23,973 nt of DNA from Trichothermofontia sp037445115 (GTDB lineage: Bacteria; Cyanobacteriota; Cyanobacteriia; B231). How positions within the stretch are numbered: position 1 is the first letter of the stretch; every line of letters begins with the position of its first letter. Both the position numbers and the translations under genes were made by a program. Positions 8,378 to 15,414 of this stretch are shown piece after piece. Below the pieces are notes generated by a model. That model was not told the origin of the DNA. It searched no databases and saw nothing but the letters and a program-made list of their open reading frames with translations. The stretch spans positions 1-23,973 of the forward strand of contig JBBILC010000085.1 in assembly GCA_037445115.1 (NCBI GenBank), in the 5' to 3' direction.

Positions 8378-9167
8378 TCGTAGGGCATGGGGCTATTGAG
8401 GAGGCTGAGGATTTGTTCCGGCGTGCCGAGGTTACCGACAATTTTACGCACGGGGGGCGGCCATAGTTTGACTAGGGTGGGAGTCGCGGTAATCTGATCC
8501 CGTTCCGCCTGCTCCGGGTGTTTAACGACGTTGATCACCTTGAGGGTATAGGGGTGGCCCAGGGAGTGTTCTAAAACTTGACGGAGGTTATGCAGAATCT
8601 TTTCCGTCATGCCATCATAGGCAGACACGAAGAGGCGTAAGGCATAGCCCTCGATCGCCGGGGCGGCTGGCGGCTGAGCTAGGGGGGGGGAATCGCTAGG
8701 GCGATCGCCAAATCGTGGGCAGCGGTGGCCATCATCGCCTGGGTTGGGGGTTGGCTGATTTGCACTACCAGGTTGTGGCAGTCCCACAGTTGGGGAAACT
8801 GCTGACGATAGGTGGTGAAGAGGATAGGATTGCACGCATATTGATGCGAGGAAACCACCTGCCAGGATAGGCCAGTGGTTTGAAACATGGCATTCAGGAG
8901 CAATTGATAGCGACGGACGGGGGGATAGAGTTCGGCCACCCAGTGCATGTCTTGGGTTTGGGGATCGCACCAGCGATCGATCGTGGCCGTATAGCAGGGA
9001 ACCAGGAAGTGGGGTGGCTCCGGTAGTTCCAGGATGGATTGCAAAGCGATGCACAGTTGCATGTGCCAGTGCTTTTGTTTATCAGGATCGATGCAATAGA
9101 CCGCATCCCCACCGGGGGTGAAGAGGGCAATCCCTTTAAAACGATCGGGCGGGGGGAAGGAAGACAA
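8374..9167 (-). pseudogene. KaiB-family two-domain protein, interrupted by a frameshift
   Basis: Two overlapping frames together encode a known cyanobacterial arrangement of about 260 residues. The N-terminal frame (9167 to 8679) gives a domain with FKGIALFTPGGD and PHFLVPCYTATIDRW. The C-terminal frame (about 8682 to 8374) gives a KaiB thioredoxin-like domain with YALRLFVS, YTLKVINV, ATPTLVKLWPPPVRK and a NLGTPEQIL end. The frames meet at nine G on the plus strand (8682-8690). On the mRNA the first frame reads AUU CCC CCC CCC UAG, and a -1 shift, equivalent to one extra C, continues into the KaiB frame. Interrupted gene, sequencing undercall and programmed slippage are all possible. The start is also poor: TTG 9167 with no Shine-Dalgarno, whereas ATG at 9202 is in another frame that would join if a second C tract (9151-9156) also had one more base. 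KaiB domains act in circadian timing; the role of this fused subfamily is not established to my knowledge. Confidence 0.75.
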
Positions 9168-9495
9168 GGTGGGAGAATCGGTAAGGTTGCTGAGTTAGGC
9201 ATCGTGCCCGTGGGTTAGGCGCTGACCTGATGGGGGACAGCATCCTGCTGATGGCAAACAGGAGCTTGCGAGGTTTTCTCCATGTTAGCCAATCCATAAG
9301 CCCATGTTCCCAAGGGTTAACCGAGGTATCAGAGCTACTTGTGGTGGGTTGCCAGAAAGTTAAGACAGCGGATTGGGCCAACTGGGCGATCGCGATAGTG
9401 GGTTAACACAGTACGGTTAAGGAGGGGGAACCGCCATACTCCGCTGGAGACACGGTGCGAACGCCCATTCCTATCCGATTGAGGGGGAGAAGCCT
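9168..9495. other. Divergent intergenic region upstream of gshA
   Basis: The region is 328 bases between the KaiB-family gene and gshA. It contains one HIP1 site (near 9387) and a purine-rich ribosome site, GAGGGGGAG, just before the gshA GTG. An 81-codon minus-strand frame (9136-9381) has no recognisable protein character and I treat it as chance. No RNA gene is recognised. Confidence 0.5.
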
Positions 9496-10647
9496 GTGCT
9501 GCCTAAAAACCTATTACTGAAAGGCTTTGAAATCGAAATCTATACGGGAACCCCGGACGGCAAGATTGTGGGATTCTCCGATCGCATTACTGCCGACCTG
9601 CCCGGTTTTGTGCGCGAACCCGATAGCCGCAATGTTGAATACACCACCCCGCCCTGTAGCCGTTACGAGCAATTATTGTGTTACCTCATCCAGCCCAGGG
9701 TACAACTGCGGCGATATTTGCAGACCCTCGGCAATTACACCCTCATCCCCGGCAGTACCCTCTCTCTAGGGGATAGCCACCACTTCTACCGCTCCGATCC
9801 GACCCATCCCTACCATACCTATATCGAGCAAACCTATGGCACGAAAGTGGTTACCGCTAGTGTCCATATCAATATCGGTATTAACGACCCCGAATTGCTG
9901 ATGCGGGCCTGTCGCTTGGTCCGAGCCGAGGCGGCTCTGTACCTTGCCCTGAGTGCGGCATCTCCGTTCCTGGATGGCCAGGTCACGGGCTACCACTCCA
10001 CTCGGTGGGGCATTTTCCCGAAAACCCCGGCGATCGTCCCCCTCTTTACCAGCCACCAGCACTTTATTGACTGGACTGAGGCCCAACTGGTCGCGGGCAC
10101 CATGCAAAATGTGCGCCATCTCTGGAGTGCCGTGCGACCCAATGGCGATCGCCGTCCCTATAGTTTGAATCGGCTAGAGTTGCGGGTGTGTGATTTAGTC
10201 ACCGATCCGATCGCCCTGCTGGCCATTACCGCCCTGCTGGAAGCCCGCCTCTGGCAATTATTTGAGGACGAAACCCTTGATCCGCTGCGACAGAGCCAAC
10301 TGACGGCTGATGCCCTCGTCACCCTAGCCGATCAGAATGAAATCGCCGCCGCGCGTCACAGTTTAGGCGCGACGCTCCACCACTGGCAGGATGGCCGGGA
10401 AATCACCGCACGGCAATGGATTGAGCAACTCTACACCGAGGTAGAAGCCTACGGCCAACAACGGGGTTTTAAGTGCTTCCTGTCCCCGGTGAAAAAATTG
10501 CTGCGGGAAGGCAATACGGCCCAACAATGGCTGCGATCGCACCAGGCGGGCTTGACCATCCCAGCGGTTATCACCCAATCCATTCAAGCCTTGGCGGAGC
10601 AGGAACGTGAATTGGCGGGACATTTATGTCAACCGCTGGTGGCTTAG
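9496..10647 (+). CDS. gshA: Glutamate-cysteine ligase, cyanobacterial type
   Basis: The 383-residue protein matches the cyanobacterial glutamate-cysteine ligase family, which makes gamma-glutamylcysteine as the first step to glutathione in the cytoplasm with ATP. Typical segments are the opening LLKGFEIEIYTG, the NVEYTTPP strand, SVHINIGI, and NRLELRVCDLV near residue 230. Length is as expected for this type and shorter than the E. coli enzyme. The start is GTG at 9496, with GAGGGGGAG about six bases upstream, so a purine-rich Shine-Dalgarno supports it. gshB is not in the window. The gene stands alone, with the minus-strand permease converging 16 bases after its stop. Confidence 0.92.
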   Translation: MLPKNLLLKGFEIEIYTGTPDGKIVGFSDRITADLPGFVREPDSRNVEYTTPPCSRYEQLLCYLIQPRVQLRRYLQTLGNYTLIPGSTLSLGDSHHFYRSDPTHPYHTYIEQTYGTKVVTASVHINIGINDPELLMRACRLVRAEAALYLALSAASPFLDGQVTGYHSTRWGIFPKTPAIVPLFTSHQHFIDWTEAQLVAGTMQNVRHLWSAVRPNGDRRPYSLNRLELRVCDLVTDPIALLAITALLEARLWQLFEDETLDPLRQSQLTADALVTLADQNEIAAARHSLGATLHHWQDGREITARQWIEQLYTEVEAYGQQRGFKCFLSPVKKLLREGNTAQQWLRSHQAGLTIPAVITQSIQALAEQERELAGHLCQPLVA

Positions 10648-10663
10648 CTCGGCGCTAACAATC

Positions 10664-11434
10664 CTATTCCAAAATGAGTTGGGCAGCGCGATTAAAGCAC
10701 TGATGATAAAGTCCCCAGGTCACAAGTAGGGCCGAGAGGAGGTTGGCAAAGGCCAGCATAAACATGATTAACATCTGGTATAGGGAGGCCATAAACGGAT
10801 CGACCCCGCTGAGGAGTTGACCGGTAATAATTCCCGGCAGGGTGACCATGCCGACGACCATCATGGCATTGATAATCGGGATGAGACCCGCTTTAATGGC
10901 TTCCCGGCGGTAGGTGGCGATCGCCTGTTGGGGCGTCGCCCCTAAACTCAGGTGGGTTTCAATTTCCAGCCGACTGTTTTTAACCGTACTGAGCAGCCGC
11001 TCCCCGGCGATCGCGCTACTGTTCATGGCATTCCCTAACACGATCCCAGCCAGGGGAACCAGATATTGTGGTTCATACCAAACCGGGGGCCGAATCACCA
11101 GCAGGGTGACATAGCCGAGGGTGAGGGTTGTGCTGATGAGAATTGAACCCCACACGAGGGGCAACAGACGGGCAAAGCGTTTGCTAATGCGGTTCCGGGC
11201 GACGACCGCCGCGATCGTGCTCATCACCAGCACCACCCCCAGCACCGCCCACGGGGATTGGAGGCTAAAGACGATCGCCAGCAAGTACCCGACGGCTATG
11301 AGTTGCAGCGTCGTGCGGGCCGTGGCCATTGCCAGACTGCTCGCGAGGTCTAGCTGTTGCCATGCGGATAGTCCGATCGCGATCGCCATCAGCCCAGCCG
11401 CCCAGAGGAGATCTCCCAAACTCAGTTCAATCAT
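10664..11434 (-). CDS. FetB/UPF0014-type ABC permease
   Basis: The 256-residue membrane protein belongs to the UPF0014 (FetB/YbbM) family, with about seven hydrophobic helices. Family marks are the ARTTLQLIAVGYLL segment, PLAGIVLGNAMNSSAIAGERL in the middle, and the cytoplasmic region HLSLGATPQQAIATYRREAIKAGLIP followed by VTLPGIITGQLLSG. In E. coli FetB pairs with the ATPase FetA and is linked to iron export and oxidative stress resistance. No fetA-like ATPase is next to it here, so its partner must be elsewhere if the function holds. I use ATG at 11434. A GTG at 11455 would add seven residues; neither has a clear Shine-Dalgarno. The gene is divergent from the DegT aminotransferase gene. Confidence 0.85.
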   Translation of the reverse strand: MIELSLGDLLWAAGLMAIAIGLSAWQQLDLASSLAMATARTTLQLIAVGYLLAIVFSLQSPWAVLGVVLVMSTIAAVVARNRISKRFARLLPLVWGSILISTTLTLGYVTLLVIRPPVWYEPQYLVPLAGIVLGNAMNSSAIAGERLLSTVKNSRLEIETHLSLGATPQQAIATYRREAIKAGLIPIINAMMVVGMVTLPGIITGQLLSGVDPFMASLYQMLIMFMLAFANLLSALLVTWGLYHQCFNRAAQLILE

Positions 11435-11695
11435 CGGTTTTAGCCCGGTTAGCACAACGGGAGAGGGTACTGCTTACCCTAGCACGTGCATCGCGTTCCA
11501 GGGGGCGACTGGCTAGACTGGGTGGCCGCTAGTGACTTTCTTTTTCGGACAAAGTTTGGTTCTATGAAGGTCAGGCTTACCCATGCTTGGGATGAGTCCT
11601 GTGCCCTGGTGCAGCCTCCGGGAGGTCCCTTCCCCACGGCTCATGCCCGGTACCCTCCTTGCCCTACTCCCTGCTCTGTACTGGAATTTCTGTTT

Positions 11696-12835
11696 GTGAA
11701 TACCATTCCCCCCCTCGATCTGGTCGGACAGTATCAGCAAATGGGTGATGAGATCACCCAGGCGGTGGCAGCGGTCTTGGCCTCTGGTGCCTATATCGGT
11801 GGCCCGGTGGTTGAAACCTTTGAACAGCAATTTGCCACCTATGTGGGGGTGAGTGACTGTGTGGCCTGTAATTCCGGCACCGATGCCCTCTTCCTGGCAT
11901 TGCGTGCACTAGACATTAGACCGGGCGACGAGGTGATCACCACGCCCTTTACCTTCATTGCCACGGCGGAGGTGATCCAGGGGGTAGGGGCAACGCCCGT
12001 GTTTGTTGATGTTGATGTCCAGACCTATAACCTGGATTTAGCGCAGGTGGAGTCGGCGATCGGGCCACGGACAAAGGCCATTATCCCCGTCCATCTGTTT
12101 GGCCAGCCCGTGGACATGACCCATTTGAGCGCGATCGCTACCCGCCACCAGTTGGCGATTATTGAGGATTGTGCCCAAGCCACGGGTGCGACTTGGGCCG
12201 ATCGCCCGGTGGGCAGTTGGGGCACGATCGGGTGTTTTAGTTTCTATCCCACCAAAAACCTGGGGGCCTGTGGCGATGGTGGAGCCATGACAACCTCGGA
12301 TGCGGCGATCGCGGCTAAGTTGCGGATGTTGCGAAACCACGGCCAAAGCCAGCGCTATCTTTATGAAATGGGTGGGGTCAACAGTCGGTTGGATGCCATC
12401 CAGGCCGCGATTCTGACCATTAAGCTCCGTTACCTGGACCAATGGAATACCCAACGCCAGGAGGCCGCCGATCGCTATACTCGCCTGCTCCAACCCCTCC
12501 CCGGCATCCTCCCCCCCCAGACCCTCCCTGGGGGGAAGAGTGTCTGGAATCAGTACACCCTGCGCGTTACGGAAGTGGCGGGAGATGCGGGGGCAAGCAA
12601 CCGTCGGGATGCCCTCCGGCAACACCTCCAAAGCCGTGGCATTGGCTCAATGGTCTACTATCCGATTCCCCTACACCGCCAGCCCGTCTATGAACACCTC
12701 GGTTACCAGTCTGGTCAGCTACCGATCGCTGAGCAATTAGCCAGGGAAGTGCTGTCGTTGCCCCTGTTTCCGGAACTGACGGCAGCGCAACAAAGCCAGG
12801 TGGTCTATGCACTGAAGGATTACTGTGGCCGTTGA
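11696..12835 (+). CDS. DegT/DnrJ/EryC1/StrS aminotransferase
   Basis: The 379-residue protein is a PLP-dependent sugar aminotransferase of the DegT/DnrJ/EryC1/StrS family, which usually aminates a nucleotide-linked keto sugar for O-antigen, capsule or glycan synthesis. IPPLDLVGQY is the usual opening. Next come SGTDALFLALRAL near residue 60, the PLP-contacting IEDCAQATGA (Asp near 158), and FSFYPTKNLG with the Schiff-base Lys near 187. GDGGAM and the RMLRNHGQ segment follow. The open frame extends 70 codons further up to 11486, but that part is Pro/Cys-rich and unlike the family. I therefore start at GTG 11696, where homology begins, although the ribosome site is weak. No sugar-nucleotide genes adjoin it, so the exact substrate is unknown. 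Confidence 0.88.
   Translation: MNTIPPLDLVGQYQQMGDEITQAVAAVLASGAYIGGPVVETFEQQFATYVGVSDCVACNSGTDALFLALRALDIRPGDEVITTPFTFIATAEVIQGVGATPVFVDVDVQTYNLDLAQVESAIGPRTKAIIPVHLFGQPVDMTHLSAIATRHQLAIIEDCAQATGATWADRPVGSWGTIGCFSFYPTKNLGACGDGGAMTTSDAAIAAKLRMLRNHGQSQRYLYEMGGVNSRLDAIQAAILTIKLRYLDQWNTQRQEAADRYTRLLQPLPGILPPQTLPGGKSVWNQYTLRVTEVAGDAGASNRRDALRQHLQSRGIGSMVYYPIPLHRQPVYEHLGYQSGQLPIAEQLAREVLSLPLFPELTAAQQSQVVYALKDYCGR
12513..12535. repeat. GC-only hairpin inside the aminotransferase gene
   Basis: CCCCCCAG (12513-12520) and CTGGGGGG (12528-12535) are exact complements around a 7-base loop, and eight C run from 12511 to 12518. The reading frame stays open through it (a PPQTLPGG stretch). The stem would be very stable in mRNA and may slow ribosomes. 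Confidence 0.7.
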
Positions 12836-12909
12836 CGCGGGCTAGGCAGATACCCCGATCGCGAATAATCTCGACCCGCTTGCCCGCCGTCCTAAGATAC
12901 CCCCTATAC

Positions 12910-12941
12910 TTTGAATAGCCGTGCGTTTGAATAGCCATGCG
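12910..12941. repeat. 16-bp tandem duplication before a small gene
   Basis: TTTGAATAGCCGTGCG (12910-12925) is followed at once by TTTGAATAGCCATGCG (12926-12941), with one mismatch. It ends 15 bases before the ATG of the next gene, so it is probably in its leader or promoter. The copies also create a spurious in-frame GTG start at 12921. Confidence 0.75.
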
Positions 12942-12956
12942 TTAACAGTTGAGACG

Positions 12957-13280
12957 ATGCCCTCCATTGCTCCGACGCTGTTTCCCTGTTTAAGCGGGCT
13001 GCTGCTGAGTCTGCCCGGCTCCCCAGTCGCATCGCCAGCCGGGTCTCCGATGCCCCTGCCCCCTCCCGATGACGTGCCGGAGGAGGTCCTGCGCCTGGAA
13101 ATTATTACCGAGGTACGATCGCCGATCGACGGGAAACCCATGAGTGCGGCAGACTATGCCGAGTTCCAATCACAACAGCAGGACAATCCCCACCCGGAAC
13201 TCAGCCTACCAGTGGACGCGCGGCAGGGCGTCCTGTTGCTCCAGATTCGGCGGGCACTGCGATCGCTCTGGCCCTTTTAG
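12957..13280 (+). CDS. Small conserved cyanobacterial protein, probably exported or anchored
   Basis: Function unknown. The 107-residue protein has a hydrophobic N-terminus with small residues (LFPCLSGLLLSLPGSPVASPAG), which looks like a signal peptide or anchor. A Pro-rich linker follows. The conserved core begins EEVLRLEIITEVRSPIDGKPMSAADYAE and ends QIRRALRSLWPF. I recognise the core pattern (RSPIDGKP, a short amphipathic stretch and a basic aromatic end) as a recurrent cyanobacterial hypothetical protein, but I know of no assigned role. ATG 12957 preceded by GAGA is preferred over GTG 12921, which lies in the tandem duplication. It ends 61 bases before rpmI on the same strand, which may be coincidence. 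Confidence 0.75.
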   Translation: MPSIAPTLFPCLSGLLLSLPGSPVASPAGSPMPLPPPDDVPEEVLRLEIITEVRSPIDGKPMSAADYAEFQSQQQDNPHPELSLPVDARQGVLLLQIRRALRSLWPF

Positions 13281-13281
13281 C

Positions 13282-13311
13282 TTGCACAAATGCACCTATC
13301 TACAGTAGAAT
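13282..13311 (+). promoter_or_regulatory. Possible sigma-70-type promoter of rpmI-rplT
   Basis: TTGCAC (13282-13287) and TAGAAT (13306-13311) are separated by 18 bases. The -10 box matches TATAAT at five of six positions and the -35 box is weak. It ends 30 bases before the rpmI ATG, a reasonable place for the operon's own promoter. Confidence 0.35.
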
Positions 13312-13341
13312 TATAGACTGTGCTGAATTGGATCAGGTCTG

Positions 13342-13539
13342 ATGCCCAAGCTAAAAACTCGCAGGGCGGCAGCAAAACGCTTCAAGGCAACCGGAAGCGG
13401 AAAAATTGCCCGCCGTAAAGCCAATCGGAACCACCTGTTGCAGAAGAAGAGTCCTGTCCGCAAGCGTCGCCTTGGCAACATGGCGTTGGTGGATGAGACC
13501 AATGAAGAGAATGTGCGTTTGATGCTTCCCTATCTGTAA
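13342..13539 (+). CDS. rpmI: 50S ribosomal protein L35
   Basis: The 65-residue, strongly basic protein matches L35 of the large ribosomal subunit: MPKLKTRRAAAKRFKATGSG at the start, the KIARRKANRNHLLQKKS centre and RKRRLGNMALVD near the end. Length is as usual for the family. The initiation codon is ATG. It sits 87 bases before rplT on the same strand, the conserved rpmI-rplT order. infC, which precedes them in many bacteria, is not here; a small conserved unknown gene takes that place. Confidence 0.97.
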   Translation: MPKLKTRRAAAKRFKATGSGKIARRKANRNHLLQKKSPVRKRRLGNMALVDETNEENVRLMLPYL

Positions 13540-13626
13540 CGTCATTGCTGGTAAGGGTCTACTGACCAGAGATGGTTCGTCCGGGAGCAGTTTGTTAAAT
13601 CATCAACCTATTAGGCAATAGCAACT

Positions 13627-13977
13627 ATGACACGGGTTAAACGCGGCAATGTGGCCCGCAAACGTCGTAAGAAAATTCTTAAGCTGGCGAAGGGATTTCG
13701 TGGCTCCCACTCGAAATTGTTCCGTACCGCTAACCAGCAGGTGATGAAGGCATTACGCAATGCCTACCGCGATCGTCGTCGTCGTAAGCGCGATTTCCGT
13801 CGTCTTTGGATTGCCCGGATCAACGCCGCCTCGCGTCAGCACGGCATGAGCTACAGTCAATTAATTGGCAACCTGAAGAAGGCGGATGTGCAGCTAAACC
13901 GCAAGATGCTGGCGGAACTGGCAGTCCTCGATCCGACTAGCTTTGAAAAGGTGGTGGCTATTGCCAACCAAGGTTAA
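13627..13977 (+). CDS. rplT: 50S ribosomal protein L20
   Basis: The 116-residue basic protein matches L20, which binds 23S rRNA early in large-subunit assembly. It opens MTRVKRGNVARKRRKKILK, continues with the long basic helix GFRGSHSKLFRTANQQVMKALRNAYRDRRRRKRDFRRLWI, and then has the compact C-terminal domain with INAASRQHGMSYSQLI. L20 represses its own operon in several bacteria through an mRNA structure. The 87-base rpmI-rplT gap could hold such a site, but I see only a short CTGGT/ACCAG stem (13548-13569), so this is unproven. No clear terminator follows. Confidence 0.97.
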   Translation: MTRVKRGNVARKRRKKILKLAKGFRGSHSKLFRTANQQVMKALRNAYRDRRRRKRDFRRLWIARINAASRQHGMSYSQLIGNLKKADVQLNRKMLAELAVLDPTSFEKVVAIANQG

Positions 13978-14334
13978 TTACCTTGCGTTGGGGCTAAGTG
14001 AATTTAGGGCGTAGGTTAGGGTGAATGCAGTGTGACTTGGGCTTAAAGGGTTGGCCATATCTCGATGCCTTGTCCGTCCAAAGCTAACCTACGCATTTTG
14101 TGCGGTTTACGCAGGGTGATGGTGGCCCGTGATGGGCAGGGAATACGCAGTTACCCAGGATAACTTCAACGGGTGTATCCCACTTTTGCACCCCTCACCC
14201 TAAATTCCGCTCCCACAGTTGATTGCGATAAGCTCATCAATGATTTCATCCTGAGATCCCTTGGGCTATTTTCCGAGATGCTCTTAACTGAGATTATAAG
14301 CTACTCCTGTGTTCAATACTTTGATCACGACCTT
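13978..14334. other. Convergent intergenic region with nested inverted repeats
   Basis: These 357 bases lie between the ends of rplT and modC. GCGTAGGTTA (14009-14018) is complementary to TAACCTACGC (14085-14094), and GAATTTAGGG (14000-14009) is complementary to CCCTAAATTC (14198-14207). The stretch near 14009 resembles a worn copy of the GTAGGTTGGGT-type interspersed repeats I know from cyanobacteria. No protein or RNA gene is seen, and no hairpin with a T run that would clearly terminate either operon. Confidence 0.5.
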
Positions 14335-15414
14335 TTAGGGTTTTAGTAACATTAATCGATCGCGGCTCAGACAGGCTAACCAGGGCATGGGGCGTTTTTT
14401 TAACCGATCCCACTTTTCTTTAAATACTTCTACCTGAAGATGGTAATCATTGGTATCAATGGACGGCTCTCCTAGCTTAAGATAGATCGTCATTCGATGG
14501 GGAGTTTCACTTGTCCAAGCGACCCAGGCGGATAAGGTATTGGGTTGGATGGGGGACTGATCCAGACTCTCTAAAAAAGTAATTTGATGAGCACGAATGC
14601 CGATGTGAGTGTGGTGAGGAGAAAGGGGATCAGCCGTTTGCAGTGTGCAGGCCCAATCTAAAGCGCGAAGTGTATAGCGATCTATGGGGTGAATGCGAGA
14701 GTAGTTCTTACATCCGGTCAGTTGGGCAACGGCTAGGGTACTGGGACGATCGAAAATGGCTTGCTTATCTCCCACTGCGGCTACCTGCCCCTGATCCAGG
14801 ACCAGTAACTTCTGACAAACCCGATAGGCTTCTTCCAGATTGTGGCTGACAAATAGGGTAAGCCCCTGGTAGCCAGCGAGGGTTTTGATCAGGTGGTTTT
14901 CGAGTTCGTTGCGTAAATGAGTATCCAGGGCAGAAAATGGCTCGTCTAATAACAACAGATCGGGTTCAGGGGCTAACGCTCTCGCTAATGCCACCCGCTG
15001 CTGTTGCCCGCCAGATAATTGCTGGGGGTAGCGATCGCCTAACCCACTGAGTTTGACCTGATCGAGGTGCCGCATAACCTGGTGTTTGACCATTGCCTTA
15101 GGAAATTTTTTCAACCCATAGGCAATATTTTGCGCCACGGTCAAGTGCGGGAAAAGAGCATAGTTTTGGAATAAAAAACCCATTTTACGATCGCGGCTTG
15201 GTATATTAATCCCTTGACGAAAATCGTATAAAACGCGATCGTTCAGGACGATAGTGCCCCTGGTGGGGCTTTCAATCCCGGCAATGCAACGCAAAGTTAT
15301 GCTTTTGCCGGAACCCGAAGCGCCCAATATACCTAGGGTTTCGCCCGCAAGGCTAAAGCTGACGTCTAGGTCGTAATGGGGCAGATGTTTTTGAATATCG
15401 ACGATCAGTTTCAT
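14335..15414 (-). CDS. modC: Molybdate ABC transporter ATPase
   Basis: The 359-residue ATPase powers molybdate import with ModB. Walker A GASGSGKSI is at residues 31-39, signature LSGGQ at 133-137 and Walker B LLLLDEP ending near 159. The switch histidine is in LFVSHNLEEA. The last 75 or so residues resemble a TOBE/Mop molybdate-binding domain (YTLRALDWACTLQ, HIGIRAHQITFLES). ATG 15414 gives the family's usual start, MKLIVDIQKHLPHYDLDV. The frame is open 48 codons further upstream, but that part only mirrors the 15-bp tandem repeat (SNPVN units), so I leave it out. The start lies inside modB, giving a 62-nt overlap, so translation is probably coupled. I see no good Shine-Dalgarno. Confidence 0.93.
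   Translation of the reverse strand: MKLIVDIQKHLPHYDLDVSFSLAGETLGILGASGSGKSITLRCIAGIESPTRGTIVLNDRVLYDFRQGINIPSRDRKMGFLFQNYALFPHLTVAQNIAYGLKKFPKAMVKHQVMRHLDQVKLSGLGDRYPQQLSGGQQQRVALARALAPEPDLLLLDEPFSALDTHLRNELENHLIKTLAGYQGLTLFVSHNLEEAYRVCQKLLVLDQGQVAAVGDKQAIFDRPSTLAVAQLTGCKNYSRIHPIDRYTLRALDWACTLQTADPLSPHHTHIGIRAHQITFLESLDQSPIQPNTLSAWVAWTSETPHRMTIYLKLGEPSIDTNDYHLQVEVFKEKWDRLKKRPMPWLACLSRDRLMLLKP

Noticed and set aside
9136..9381. 81-codon minus-strand ORF as a real gene
   Set aside because: It overlaps the KaiB-family start, shows no domain or composition like a protein, and has no ribosome site.
11486..11695. 70-residue N-terminal extension of the DegT aminotransferase
   Set aside because: It is Pro/Cys-rich and unlike the family, and the family start IPPLDLVGQY lies just after GTG 11696.
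12038..12631. 197-codon minus-strand ORF inside the DegT gene
   Set aside because: It lies fully opposite a conserved PLP enzyme; the open frame follows from GC-rich codon use.
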